Shown: one piece after another, positions 1 to 7,059 of the stretch
Layout of the letters: each line of letters starts with the position of its first letter
Numbering within the stretch: the stretch's first letter is position 1
NCBI GenBank assembly: GCA_030837785.1
Contig: JAUQYA010000123.1
Span: forward strand, 1-13,787
Length of the DNA: 13,787 bases
Origin: Albidovulum sp.
Lineage (GTDB): Bacteria; Pseudomonadota; Alphaproteobacteria; Rhodobacterales; Rhodobacteraceae
Direction of reading: 5' to 3'
The notes under the pieces: model-generated
The model's database searches: none
Told to the model about the DNA's origin: nothing
What the model saw: only the letters and a program-made list of their open reading frames with translations
Translations under genes and position numbers: made by a program

Positions 1-138
1 CCGGTGCCCCAGTGGCATCTGGAAAGCCGCTCGCCGCTTACAGTCGCGGGGGCGGTTGAGGCTTCGGGTGCCGCCTTTGGTCCACCCTACCCCATTCCCG
101 TTTCAGTCCGGGCGCTTTGCGCCTGCCGGACACCATAC
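1..138 (-). promoter_or_regulatory. Cobalamin (B12) riboswitch, 5' part, cut by the left window edge
   Basis: Read on the minus strand from about 138 to 1, this stretch has the order of elements of an AdoCbl riboswitch: a GC hairpin (106-131, arms GTCCGG and CCGGAC around an AAA loop), the GGGAA segment near 97, the CCGCCCCCGCGACTGTAAGCGG block (split here as CCGCCCCCGCGA then CTGTAAGCGG, about 33-54), and the B12 box GCCACTGG at 9-16. The 3' end with the GACCTGCC segment and the expression platform lie beyond position 1. No start codon for the regulated gene is visible, so the target is a minus-strand gene to the left, possibly a cobalt or B12 transporter or more biosynthesis genes. It shares its core block with the riboswitch at the right end of the window. 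Confidence 0.9.
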
Positions 139-143
139 GCCGC

Positions 144-173
144 CATCTGGCCCGAACGGCCCGCCCCGGTCAA
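144..173 (-). promoter_or_regulatory. Candidate promoter for the left riboswitch transcript
   Basis: The minus strand carries TTGACC at 173-168, a good -35 match. A poor -10 candidate (CCAGAT or CAGATG) follows after 17-18 nt, around 150-144. A start site about 7 nt further on would fall at 138-137, where the riboswitch begins, so the geometry is coherent. The -10 match is weak and this is inference only. Confidence 0.3.
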
Positions 174-211
174 GGCGGAAAGCGTCGGAAACGCGCACGG
201 GAGCGACCGGG

Positions 212-535
212 TCAGCCCGGGATCCGCGCCAGCGCCTTCTCGCGCAGCGTCCCGATCGGGCGCGCGTCGGCGAGGTTGCCGTCCCCGGATGCGTCATAGA
301 GCTTGAGGAACACGATCAGGTTCGGCACGTCCGCATCGCCGGTGTCACCGAAGAGATAGGCGGTCTTGCCCGGGGCGCGCACGGCAACGGCCGAGGGACG
401 CGTGCAGCCGGACATGCAGTCAACCTGGCCGACCCGGATGGCAAGGCCCGCCGCCTCGATCGCCGCGCGAATCGCCGATGCGAGACCCGCGCGCCCGGCC
501 GGACAGGATCGGCAGACCGTGACGACGGCTCCCAC
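212..535 (-). CDS. DUF1636 family small cysteine protein, left paralog
   Basis: Small, probably cytoplasmic protein of 107 residues, with no signal peptide or membrane segment. It starts MGAVVTVCRSC and carries two cysteine pairs, CxxC at residues 8-11 and CxxxC (CMSGC) at 40-44, which suggests an iron-sulfur cluster or a bound metal. The C-terminal half (PGK..Y, then DADV, DG, RP and a final LARIP) follows the same pattern as the larger protein at 13134-13493, so I read both as DUF1636 members. I chose GTG at 535 because GGAGG (543-547) sits 7 nt upstream; a TTG at 541, which would overlap the cobA stop as TTGA, has only 1 nt of spacing. The gene follows cobA by 2 nt and is the last of the cobL-cobE-cobM-cobB-cobA run. 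Function is unknown. A role in cobalt handling or as a small ferredoxin for the corrin pathway is inferred from context only. No clear terminator follows. Confidence 0.85.
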   Translation of the reverse strand: MGAVVTVCRSCPAGRAGLASAIRAAIEAAGLAIRVGQVDCMSGCTRPSAVAVRAPGKTAYLFGDTGDADVPNLIVFLKLYDASGDGNLADARPIGTLREKALARIPG

Positions 536-537
536 GG

Positions 538-1257
538 TCAACCCTCCGCCAGCGGGCCGAGAAGGATCAGCGCCGGCCCGCCGCCGGCTTCCGACTCGAT
601 CAGCGATTGCATCGACGCGAGTGTCCCGCGGACAAGCTTTTGCGCCGGGGTAGAGACGCTTTCGGCCAGAAGTGCGGGCGTTTCCGGCGGCAGGCCCGCG
701 CCCAAGAGGCGGTGCGCGAGTTCGGCGAAGGTGCGCTTGCCCATGAAGATGACCGTCGTCGCCGTCGGGTCGGCGAGTGCGGCGAGGTTCAGGTCCCGGG
801 GCAAGGCGCCGGTGACGTCATGGCCGGTGATGAACTGAACCCGCCGCGCCGTCAGCCGCCGGGTCAGCGGAATGCCGGCCGCCGCGGCCGCCGCCATCGC
901 CGAGGTCACGCCGGGCACGATCTCGTAACCGATTTCCGCTGCGCGGCAGGCGGTGATCTCTTCCTCCAGCCGGCCGAAAAGACCACAGTCGCCGGACTTG
1001 AGCCGCACCACCCTGGCGCCGGTCGCGGCATAGTCCACCAGCAGCCGGTTGACATGATCCTGTTTCGCCGAAGGCCGCCCGGCACGCTTTCCCACCCCGA
1101 CGAGATCGGCCCCGGGCCGTGCATGGGCAAGGATGGGCCCCGACGAGAGATCGTCGAACAGGACCACATCCGCCCTCTGCAGCCGTTCGACGGCGCGGAG
1201 CGTCAGAAGTTCGGGATCGCCGGGGCCGGAGGATACGAAGCTGACGAAGCCGGTCAT
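538..1257 (-). CDS. cobA: Uroporphyrinogen-III C-methyltransferase (SUMT)
   Basis: Adds methyl groups from SAM to C2 and C7 of uroporphyrinogen III to give precorrin-2, the entry point to the corrin pathway. At 239 residues it is a stand-alone SUMT without the CysG dehydrogenase/chelatase domain. The tetrapyrrole methylase fold shows in the SAM-binding GPGDPELLTL (11-20), the GKRAGRPSAKQD segment (56-67), RLKSGD...FGR (85-96), PGVTSA (115-120), the PLTRR turn (130-134) and VIFMGK (169-174). The loop after KSGD reads CGLFGR, where most SUMTs have a PFVFGR-like sequence, so Cys91 takes the place of the usual proline. The ATG at 1257 overlaps the cobB stop by ATGA and has GGAGG 4 nt upstream. 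The product is probably dedicated to B12 because it lies inside the cob operon. The family call is firm; the effect of Cys91 is unknown. Confidence 0.95.
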   Translation of the reverse strand: MTGFVSFVSSGPGDPELLTLRAVERLQRADVVLFDDLSSGPILAHARPGADLVGVGKRAGRPSAKQDHVNRLLVDYAATGARVVRLKSGDCGLFGRLEEEITACRAAEIGYEIVPGVTSAMAAAAAAGIPLTRRLTARRVQFITGHDVTGALPRDLNLAALADPTATTVIFMGKRTFAELAHRLLGAGLPPETPALLAESVSTPAQKLVRGTLASMQSLIESEAGGGPALILLGPLAEG

Positions 1258-2564
1258 GTCGCCTCCGCGATCAGGTGAAAGAAGGTGCCGGTGGCCCGGC
1301 CACGGCGCGACCCGGTTTCGGGCACCGCCTCGCCGGTGGCATCCACGACGCGCGCAAGCGGCATATCGGGCTGGAGGAGGATCGTCGAGTAGTGAAACTC
1401 GTGGCCGCGCAGGCGCGCGCCCGGCCGGTGGCCCGGGATCGCGGCGGCAAGCTCGGCCAGCCGGTAGCCGAGGTGCATCCGCCGCTTCTCGAACGAGGTG
1501 ACGAGGCCGAGGAGCCCGGCCATTTCATGCCGGTGCCCGTCGCGGTCGACGATCGCCTCGCCCATCGCCATGTAGCCGCCGCATTCGCCATGCACCGGCC
1601 GGGTCTCGGCAAACCGTCTCAACCCTTGGCGGAACCTCCCGGCAGAGGCGAGAGCGGGGCCGTGCAGTTCCGGATAGCCGCCCGCCAGCCAGCAGCAGTC
1701 GGCATCCTTGTCCGGCGCCTCGTCGGCGAGGGGCGAGAAGGGACGGATCTCGGCGCCCGCACGCCGCCAGCCGTCGATGAGATGCGGATAGACGAAGGAG
1801 AACGCCGCATCGCGGGCCAGTGCGATCCGTTGCCCCGGCGGGGTGATGCGGCGCGGAGCCTGAGCCGCAAGGCGGGTCGTGCCCGCGGCGGCCCGCAGCG
1901 CCGGAAGATCGAGACTGGTGGCGATGAAGGCGCCCGCCTCGACGATGATCCGGTCGAGTTCCGGCGTCTCCTCGGCCTGGAGCAGGCCCAGATGGCGCTC
2001 GGGCACAGAGATGCCGGGGTTGCGCGGCAGGGCGCCGAAGACGGTGATGCCCGCCGCCTCCATCCCCGCGCGCACCAGCGCTTCGTGCCGGGGCGAGGCG
2101 ACGCGGTTCAGCACCACGCCGGCAAGGACGACGCCCGGTCGCATCGTGGCGAAGCCGCGGGCGACGGCCGCGGCGGACTGCGCCTGGCCCGAGACATCGA
2201 GGACGAGCAGCACCGGCCAGCCGGTCAGCGCGGCGAGATCGGCCGAGGCGCCGGTGCCGGCCTCTCCGGCCCGCGCCACGCCGTCGAAAAGGCCCATCGA
2301 CCCTTCCGCCAGCACCAGATCCGCGCCCTCCGCCGCGGCGATGTGACCGGCGATTTCCGCCCCGCCCATCGCCCAGCTGTCGAGGTTGAGCGAGGCGCGC
2401 CCAGATGTCGCCCGGTGGAAGGCGGGGTCGATGTAGTCGGGGCCACTCTTGAACGGCTGCACGGCAAGGCCCGCCGCGCGGAAGGCGGCGAGAAGGCCCA
2501 GCATGACGGTGGTCTTGCCCGTGCCGGATGCGGGAGCGGAAATGATGAGGCCGGGGGGGATCAT
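1254..2564 (-). CDS. cobB: Hydrogenobyrinic acid a,c-diamide synthase
   Basis: Amidates the a and c side-chain carboxylates of hydrogenobyrinic acid, using glutamine and ATP, to make the substrate for cobalt insertion. The 436-residue protein has the two family domains. The N-terminal dethiobiotin-synthetase-like ATPase domain has the P-loop SAPASGTGKTT (9-19), followed by FKSGPDYIDP and the LAEGSMGLFDG motif. The C-terminal class I glutamine amidotransferase-like domain has the nucleophile elbow HGECGGYM with Cys328 and a GHEFHYS motif with His388 and His391. I start at ATG 2564, which overlaps the cobM stop as ATGA and gives MIPPGLIISAP, the normal N-terminus. The frame stays open for another 76 codons upstream, but those are arginine-rich shadow of cobM. 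The Shine-Dalgarno match is poor, so initiation probably depends on coupling to cobM. The ATGA at its 3' end couples it to cobA. Confidence 0.96.
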   Translation of the reverse strand: MIPPGLIISAPASGTGKTTVMLGLLAAFRAAGLAVQPFKSGPDYIDPAFHRATSGRASLNLDSWAMGGAEIAGHIAAAEGADLVLAEGSMGLFDGVARAGEAGTGASADLAALTGWPVLLVLDVSGQAQSAAAVARGFATMRPGVVLAGVVLNRVASPRHEALVRAGMEAAGITVFGALPRNPGISVPERHLGLLQAEETPELDRIIVEAGAFIATSLDLPALRAAAGTTRLAAQAPRRITPPGQRIALARDAAFSFVYPHLIDGWRRAGAEIRPFSPLADEAPDKDADCCWLAGGYPELHGPALASAGRFRQGLRRFAETRPVHGECGGYMAMGEAIVDRDGHRHEMAGLLGLVTSFEKRRMHLGYRLAELAAAIPGHRPGARLRGHEFHYSTILLQPDMPLARVVDATGEAVPETGSRRGRATGTFFHLIAEAT

Positions 2565-3343
2565 TCGCGGTCGGGGAACCTCGGGTGGGTGCCGACGGGG
2601 CGGTATCGGCGGTCGTAGTCGCCGGCATAGAGCCTGCTTTCGTCGAACTCCTCGGCACCGATCGAATGGCCGACGAAGATCAGCGCGGTGCGCTCCATCT
2701 CGGCCCCGATCGCGGTCTGAAGGGTGCCGAGCGTCGCCCGGACGATGCGCTCGTCGGGCCAGGACGCGCGCCAGATCACGGCGACGGGACAATCGGCACC
2801 ATAGTGCGGCTGAAGCTCGGCCACGACCTTGTCGAGCATGTGCACCGACAGGTGAATCGCCAGAACGGCGCCGGTCCGGGCAAAATTCTCGAGCGTCTCG
2901 CCCGGTGGCATGGCGGTGGCACGGCCCGAGGTGCGGGTCAGGACGACCGACTGGGCGACTCCCGGCAGCGTCAGTTCCGCCCCAAGCGCCGCCGCGCCCG
3001 CGGCAAAGGCGGGAACGCCCGGCGTGACGTCATAAGGAATGCCAAGCGCCCTGAGCCGACGCAGTTGTTCGCCCATCGCCGACCAGACGGAAAGGTCGCC
3101 GGAATGCAGCCGCGCGACATCCTTGCCCGCCGCATGGGCCGCCTCGATCTCGGCGATGATCGCGTCGAGCGACAGCGGCGCGGTATTGACGATCCTCGCA
3201 CCGGGAGGGCAGTGCGCGAGCACCGCCTCGGGCACCAGCGAGCCCGCATAGAGGCACACCGGACAGGCTGCGATCAGGTCACGCCCCCTGATCGTCAGCA
3301 GGTCGGCCGCCCCGGGGCCAGCGCCGATGAAATGCACCGTCAT
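2561..3343 (-). CDS. cobM: Precorrin-4 C11-methyltransferase
   Basis: Transfers a methyl group from SAM to C11 of precorrin-4, giving precorrin-5. The 260-residue protein is a single tetrapyrrole methylase. It opens MTVHFIGAGPGAADLLT and shows CLYAGSLVP, the LHSGDLSVWSAMGEQ segment, the PGVPAFAAGAAALGAELT segment and QSVVLTR, all typical of CobM/CbiF. I start at ATG 3343, inside the longer open frame, because it overlaps the cobE stop as ATGA and has AAGGA 7 nt upstream. The upstream part of the frame is shadow of cobE. It lies between cobE and cobB and is coupled to both by 4-nt overlaps. Nothing is unusual about its length or motifs. Confidence 0.96.
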   Translation of the reverse strand: MTVHFIGAGPGAADLLTIRGRDLIAACPVCLYAGSLVPEAVLAHCPPGARIVNTAPLSLDAIIAEIEAAHAAGKDVARLHSGDLSVWSAMGEQLRRLRALGIPYDVTPGVPAFAAGAAALGAELTLPGVAQSVVLTRTSGRATAMPPGETLENFARTGAVLAIHLSVHMLDKVVAELQPHYGADCPVAVIWRASWPDERIVRATLGTLQTAIGAEMERTALIFVGHSIGAEEFDESRLYAGDYDRRYRPVGTHPRFPDRE

Positions 3344-3702
3344 TCGTCCATCCTTTCCGCAATTGCCGCCGTTGCAAGCCCGTCGCCCGAGACCACGCGC
3401 GGCCCGAGAAGCCGGGCCCCGGGCCCCGCGCCGGCAAGGGCTGCCGCCTCGGCGAGCGATCCCGCCCCGAACCTTTCCGCGACCCTGGCCGACTGCGTCA
3501 TCGTCGGCCGATCCGCAAGCCGCTCCCGCGCCACGGCGAGGACGGGAAGCTGCATTGCTTCGGCAAAGGCGCGGAAGACCGGGGTCGCCGCCTTGTCCGG
3601 CGCGGTTGCCAGCCGGTCCGCCGCGCCACCGGCGAGACGAAGCGCATCCTGCAGCGAGGCTACGGTCGCCGCCGACCTGAAACCGAAGCCCGCCACCCTC
3701 AT
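3340..3702 (-). CDS. cobE: CobE, cobalamin biosynthesis accessory protein (CbiG C-terminal-like)
   Basis: A 120-residue protein matching the CobE family, which corresponds to the C-terminal domain of the anaerobic-pathway hydrolase CbiG. CobE is known to be needed for B12 synthesis in the aerobic pathway, but its exact activity is not settled. The visible family pattern is MRVAGFGFRSAAT at the start, the ATAPDKAATPVFRAFAEA region, LPVLAVARERLAD, the TMTQSARVAERFGAGSLAEAAAL run and the ARLLGPRVVSGDGLATAAIA end. I prefer ATG 3702 over ATG 3717: it overlaps the cobL stop as ATGA, has GGAG 9 nt upstream, and removes five residues that do not belong to the family start. Its last codons overlap cobM. 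Position between cobL and cobM supports the call. Confidence 0.9.
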   Translation of the reverse strand: MRVAGFGFRSAATVASLQDALRLAGGAADRLATAPDKAATPVFRAFAEAMQLPVLAVARERLADRPTMTQSARVAERFGAGSLAEAAALAGAGPGARLLGPRVVSGDGLATAAIAERMDE

Positions 3703-4886
3703 TTGGCCACGCTCCATTGCACGACCGGGCGGGCGGGCCGCCAGCCGTGCCTGCCACCAAGGGGTTCGGCGGTGGCCAGTTCGATCCGCATCAGCATCCC
3801 GCCCCGCGCGCCGTGAGAGGTTGCCAGAAGTGCCTCGGATTCAAGCGTCACCGCATTCGCGACCAGTCGCGCGCCCGCCGGCATCAGGCTCCAGATCGTC
3901 TCGAATCCGGCCGAATCCGCGCCGCCGCCGATGAAGATGGCGTCGGGGGCGGCAAGGTCGCGCACCGCCGCCGGCCAGTCCCCCTCGACCACGGTCAGCC
4001 GGTGCGACAGGCCGAAGGTTTCGGCGTTCCGGCGGATGTTCGCGGCGCGGTCGGGCCGTGCCTCCACCGCCAGCGCCCGGGCTCCTGCCGCCGCTAGGCA
4101 CCATTCGACCGAGATCGAGCCCGACCCGGCGCCCAGATCCCAGAGCACCTCGCCCGGACGCGGCGCCAGCGCCGACAGCGTCAGCGCACGGACCGGCCGC
4201 TTGGTGATCTGGCCGTCGTGGGCGAAGAGATCGTCGGGCAGGCCGGATGCCCGGGGCAGGCCGGCGGCCCCCGCCGCCTCGATCGCGACTGCAACCGGAT
4301 GAGAGATGCCGGTCAGTCCGAACCGCTCCGCGGTGGCGGTCCGCACGCGTTCCCGCGGCCCGCCCAGCGCCTCGAGCACCGTGAGCCGCGACGGGCCAAA
4401 GCCACGCCCGGTCAGCCATCCGGCCATTGCCGCCGGGGCCTCGCCATCGCGCAGAAGACAGATCAACCGCACGCCGCGGCCCAGCACCGGCACGAGCCGT
4501 TCGAACGGTGCGGCATGAAGGCCGAGGCAGAGCGTCTCCTCCAGCCGCCAGCCAAGCCGGGCCGCCGCGACCGAAAAGGTGGAGGGCGCGGGGTGGCACA
4601 GCCATTCGCCGGCGTCGAGATGCGCGGCAAGGCTTCCCCCCGCGCCATGCCAGAATGGATCACCGGAGGCGAGGACGACGACATTTCGGCCGCGTTCCGC
4701 CAGAACAGGGTCGATCCGAAACGGCACCGGCCAGTCGCGGCCGCGGTCCGCGACGCCGGCAAGCGCCAGGTGACGCGGCCCCCCGAAGACCACCTCGGCG
4801 CGTGCAAGCGCTATCCGGCTTGCCTCCGACAGGCCCGCCGGTCCATCTTCGCCCAGACCGATGATCGTCAGCCAGGGGTCAGCCAC
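3699..4886 (-). CDS. cobL: Precorrin-6Y C5,15-methyltransferase (decarboxylating), two-domain
   Basis: Methylates C5 and C15 of precorrin-6Y (6B) and removes the acetate carboxyl on C12, giving precorrin-8X. The 395-residue protein is the fused aerobic form. An N-terminal tetrapyrrole methylase domain (about 1-200, with IIGLGEDG near the start and ASGDPFWHG at 73-81) is followed by a CbiT-like Rossmann methyltransferase domain (about 215-395, with HDGQITKRPVRALTLSAL at 223-240 and the SAM loop LWDLGAGSGSISVEW at 248-262). I chose GTG 4886 because GGAGAAGGA lies 8 nt upstream and it gives MADPWLTIIGLG; the frame extends nine codons further but into cobK. The start codon is one base away from the divergent cobK start, so its ribosome-binding site lies within the cobK coding region. 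It is the first gene of the run cobL to the left DUF1636 gene. Confidence 0.95.
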   Translation of the reverse strand: MADPWLTIIGLGEDGPAGLSEASRIALARAEVVFGGPRHLALAGVADRGRDWPVPFRIDPVLAERGRNVVVLASGDPFWHGAGGSLAAHLDAGEWLCHPAPSTFSVAAARLGWRLEETLCLGLHAAPFERLVPVLGRGVRLICLLRDGEAPAAMAGWLTGRGFGPSRLTVLEALGGPRERVRTATAERFGLTGISHPVAVAIEAAGAAGLPRASGLPDDLFAHDGQITKRPVRALTLSALAPRPGEVLWDLGAGSGSISVEWCLAAAGARALAVEARPDRAANIRRNAETFGLSHRLTVVEGDWPAAVRDLAAPDAIFIGGGADSAGFETIWSLMPAGARLVANAVTLESEALLATSHGARGGMLMRIELATAEPLGGRHGWRPARPVVQWSVAK

Positions 4887-4905
4887 GATGCGCGTCCTTC
4901 TCCTC
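4887..4905 (-). promoter_or_regulatory. Ribosome-binding site deciding the cobL GTG start
   Basis: On the minus strand GAGGAGAAGGA (4905-4895) is followed by 8 nt and GTG at 4886. This strong Shine-Dalgarno lies antisense to codons 3-6 of cobK, so the same bases serve as cobK coding sequence and as the cobL translation signal. Confidence 0.7.
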
Positions 4906-5634
4906 GGCGGCACGACCGAGGCGAGCCTTCTGGCCCGCCGCCTGGCACAGGACCATGTCGATGCCGTCTTTTCCTATGCGGGGCGCACCGAGGCGCCCGT
5001 GGCGCAGCCGCTGCCGATGCGGATCGGCGGTTTCGGCGGGTCGGAGGGCCTTGCGCGCTACCTGACGCAAGAGCGGATCACCCATGTGGTCGACGCGACC
5101 CATCCCTTCGCCGCACAGATGAGCCGCAACGCGATCGTCGGCTGCGCCAGGGCTGCGGTGCCCCTCTGCGGCTTCGAGCGCGCGCCCTGGGCGAGCGGCC
5201 CCGGTGACAACTGGCGCCACGTTGCCGATCTTGCCGGCGCGGTCGCGGCGCTGCCCGAGCGGCCCCTGCGCGTGTTCCTGGCCATTGGCCGGCAGCACCT
5301 CGACGCCTTCGCGGCCAAGCCGCAGCACCATTACCTGCTCAGGCTCGTCGATCCGCCCCAGGGGCCGCTGCCCCTGCCCGATACCACCGTCGAGATCGCC
5401 CGCGGCCCCTTCGCCGAGCCGGCAGACCGGGAGCTTCTGGCCCGGCACCGGATCGACCTCATCATCGCCAAGAACGCCGGCGGCGCGGGCGCCCGGGCAA
5501 AGCTCGACGCGGCCCGCACACTGGGCCTGCCGGTGGTGTTGATCGACCGCCCGGGGCTTCCGCCCCGCCGGATTGCGGAAACGGTGGAGGAGGTGATGGC
5601 GTTTCTCGCTCATCCCGCCGACCTCGGCGTGTAG
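4888..5634 (+). CDS. cobK: Precorrin-6A reductase, the only plus-strand gene
   Basis: NADPH-dependent reduction of precorrin-6A to precorrin-6B (6Y), the step before CobL. The 248-residue protein starts MRVLLLGGTTEASLLARRL, the family's nucleotide-binding start. It shows FSYAGRTEAP, the HVVDATHPFAAQMSRNA motif, the LRVFLAIGRQHL stretch, and LIIAKNAGGAGARAKLDAA near the C-terminus, all typical of CobK. I chose ATG 4888 over ATG 4861 because the N-terminus then fits the family; AGGGG lies 9 nt upstream, a moderate ribosome-binding site. The gene sits antisense between cobJ and cobL. One base separates its start from the divergent cobL start, and its last 25 nt overlap the end of the convergent cobJ. 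Its promoter must therefore lie inside cobL or further left, and no terminator is visible after it. Confidence 0.96.
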   Translation: MRVLLLGGTTEASLLARRLAQDHVDAVFSYAGRTEAPVAQPLPMRIGGFGGSEGLARYLTQERITHVVDATHPFAAQMSRNAIVGCARAAVPLCGFERAPWASGPGDNWRHVADLAGAVAALPERPLRVFLAIGRQHLDAFAAKPQHHYLLRLVDPPQGPLPLPDTTVEIARGPFAEPADRELLARHRIDLIIAKNAGGAGARAKLDAARTLGLPVVLIDRPGLPPRRIAETVEEVMAFLAHPADLGV

Positions 5635-6344
5635 ACGAAGCGCCCGACCCTGCGCGTATCGGGGTTGCCGAGGATGACGACGGTGCGCATGTCGGCCATG
5701 TCAGGCTCTGCTTCCGCCAGCGTCACGGTTTTCAGCGCCTCTTCCGGCGTCGTGACCGCGCGCGCGAAGGAGATCAGGCGAGAGCCCCCGCATTCCTCGC
5801 GCAAGACCTCCAGCGCACGGGCGAACTGGTGCGGCCGGCTGCGGGAGCGGGGATTGTAGAAGGCCATTGCAAATCCCGCCCGGGCGGCCAGCCGCAGCCG
5901 GTGTTCGACCAGCTCCCACGGCTTGAGATTGTCAGACAGGTTGATCGCGCAGAAGTCGTGGCCAAGCGGCGCGCCGAGACGCGCGGCAGCGGCAAGCATG
6001 GCGGTGATGCCCGGCAGCACACGGATGTCGAACGCATCCTGATCGGGTCGCCTCTCCAGCGCCTCGAACACTGCGGCAGCCATCGCGAACACGCCCGGAT
6101 CGCCGGAAGAGACGACGACGACCCGGCGCCCCTCTGCCGCCATGCCAAGCGCGTGGCTGGCGCGGTCGATCTCCACCCGATTGTCGGAAGGGTGAAGCCT
6201 CAACCCCTCGCGCGCGGCGACACGGGCGACATAGGGGATGTAGCCGACGATGTCGGTGGCCGCGGCCAGCGCCGCGCGCACCTCGTCGGTGACAAGCCGC
6301 TCGTCACCCGGCCCGAGGCCGGCGATGGCCACCCATCCCGTCAT
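5610..6344 (-). CDS. cobJ: Precorrin-3B C17-methyltransferase
   Basis: Methylates C17 of precorrin-3B and drives ring contraction to precorrin-4, acting directly after CobG. At 244 residues it is a single tetrapyrrole methylase of usual length. Motifs include IAGLGPGDERLVT near the start, DIVGYIPYV, VVVVSSGDPGVFAMA, LPGITAMLAAAARLGAPLGHDF, the NLSDNLKPWE segment, and MAFYNPRSRSRPHQ, which is characteristic of CobJ/CbiH. The ATG at 6344 overlaps the cobI stop as ATGA, with AGGGG 9 nt upstream. It is the last gene of the upstream minus-strand run before the antisense cobK, whose 3' end overlaps its own by 25 nt. No terminator is visible between cobJ and cobL on the minus strand, so read-through into cobL is possible. 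Confidence 0.96.
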   Translation of the reverse strand: MTGWVAIAGLGPGDERLVTDEVRAALAAATDIVGYIPYVARVAAREGLRLHPSDNRVEIDRASHALGMAAEGRRVVVVSSGDPGVFAMAAAVFEALERRPDQDAFDIRVLPGITAMLAAAARLGAPLGHDFCAINLSDNLKPWELVEHRLRLAARAGFAMAFYNPRSRSRPHQFARALEVLREECGGSRLISFARAVTTPEEALKTVTLAEAEPDMADMRTVVILGNPDTRRVGRFVYTPRSAG

Positions 6345-7057
6345 GGCCGCCGCCCCTGGCCGTGGACGACGACGATCGAGAAATAGGGCACCTTCGCGGG
6401 CACCTCGCTCAGCCGGTGCACGCGCTGGTCCGGCATCGTTCCGTGCTCCACGAGCCAGGCCGAGTCGAGCCTCCCGGCGGCAGTCAGCGCGCGCTTCAGC
6501 TTTTCCAAGTTGCGGCCGATCTTCATCACCACAAGCGCATCGGTATCGCGGACGCGGCGGACCAGCTCCGCTTCGGGCATCGTCGCGGTCACCACGGTCA
6601 GCACATCGTCACCCCAGGTGATCGGCTCACCGGTCGCGGTCCAACAGCCCGACATGCCGGTGATCCCCGGCACGACCTCAACCCGGGAGCGTTCCCTGAG
6701 CCGGGTATAGAGGTGCATGAAACTGCCGTAGAAGAAGGGGTCGCCCTCGCAAAGGACCAGAACCACCTCGGTTTCGGAAAGCGTGGCGAGCCGCTCGGCC
6801 CAGATTTGGTAGAAGGCCGCCATCACGCGGTTGTATTCAGGATCGGTGACCGGAATCTCGGTCGTGACCGGGTATTCCATCGGATGCTCGACGGCGTCGG
6901 GGCCCAGCATCCCCGCAACGATCCGGCGTGCTTGGCCCTGATAGCCCGCCTTGCGGAAATAAGCGACATGGGTAGCGGATCGCACCAGCCGGTCGGCCTT
7001 CACGCTCATGAGCTCGGGATCGCCGGGGCCGAGGCCGACGCAGATGACCTTTCCCAT
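6341..7057 (-). CDS. cobI: Precorrin-2 C20-methyltransferase
   Basis: Adds a methyl group from SAM to C20 of precorrin-2, giving precorrin-3A, the substrate of CobG. The protein has 238 residues and starts MGKVICVGLGPGDPELMSVKA, cut here as MGKVICVGLGPGDPEL plus MSVKA. Family features are the THVAYFRKAGYQGQAR region, YPVTTEIP, the VLCEGDPFFYGSFMHLY motif, VVPGITGMSGCW and DALVVMKIGRNL, which separate CobI/CbiL from the other methylases. A GTG at 7063 overlaps the cobH stop, but the Shine-Dalgarno GGAAGGAG abuts it with no spacing. The ATG at 7057 has 5 nt of spacing and gives the usual N-terminus, so I use that. It is separated from cobH by 2 nt and coupled to cobJ by ATGA. Confidence 0.95.
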   Translation of the reverse strand: MGKVICVGLGPGDPELMSVKADRLVRSATHVAYFRKAGYQGQARRIVAGMLGPDAVEHPMEYPVTTEIPVTDPEYNRVMAAFYQIWAERLATLSETEVVLVLCEGDPFFYGSFMHLYTRLRERSRVEVVPGITGMSGCWTATGEPITWGDDVLTVVTATMPEAELVRRVRDTDALVVMKIGRNLEKLKRALTAAGRLDSAWLVEHGTMPDQRVHRLSEVPAKVPYFSIVVVHGQGRRP

Positions 7058-7059
7058 CC

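Noticed and set aside
165..211. Inverted repeat GACCGGG/CCCGGTC as a terminator after the left DUF1636 gene
   Set aside because: The 7-bp arms are separated by about 33 nt and no T-tract follows on the minus strand, so an intrinsic terminator is not supported.
1275..2618. Long plus-strand open frame opposite cobB
   Set aside because: It is antisense to a gene with clear P-loop and amidotransferase motifs. Its protein is arginine- and glycine-rich with no recognisable pattern, as expected from GC-rich codon use.
2565..2792. Extended N-terminus of cobB
   Set aside because: Seventy-six arginine-rich residues antisense-free but overlapping cobM; the family start lies at 2564 with an ATGA overlap.
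2585..3934. Long plus-strand open frame opposite cobM, cobE and the end of cobL
   Set aside because: It spans three real genes on the other strand and shows no family motif, so it is a composition shadow.
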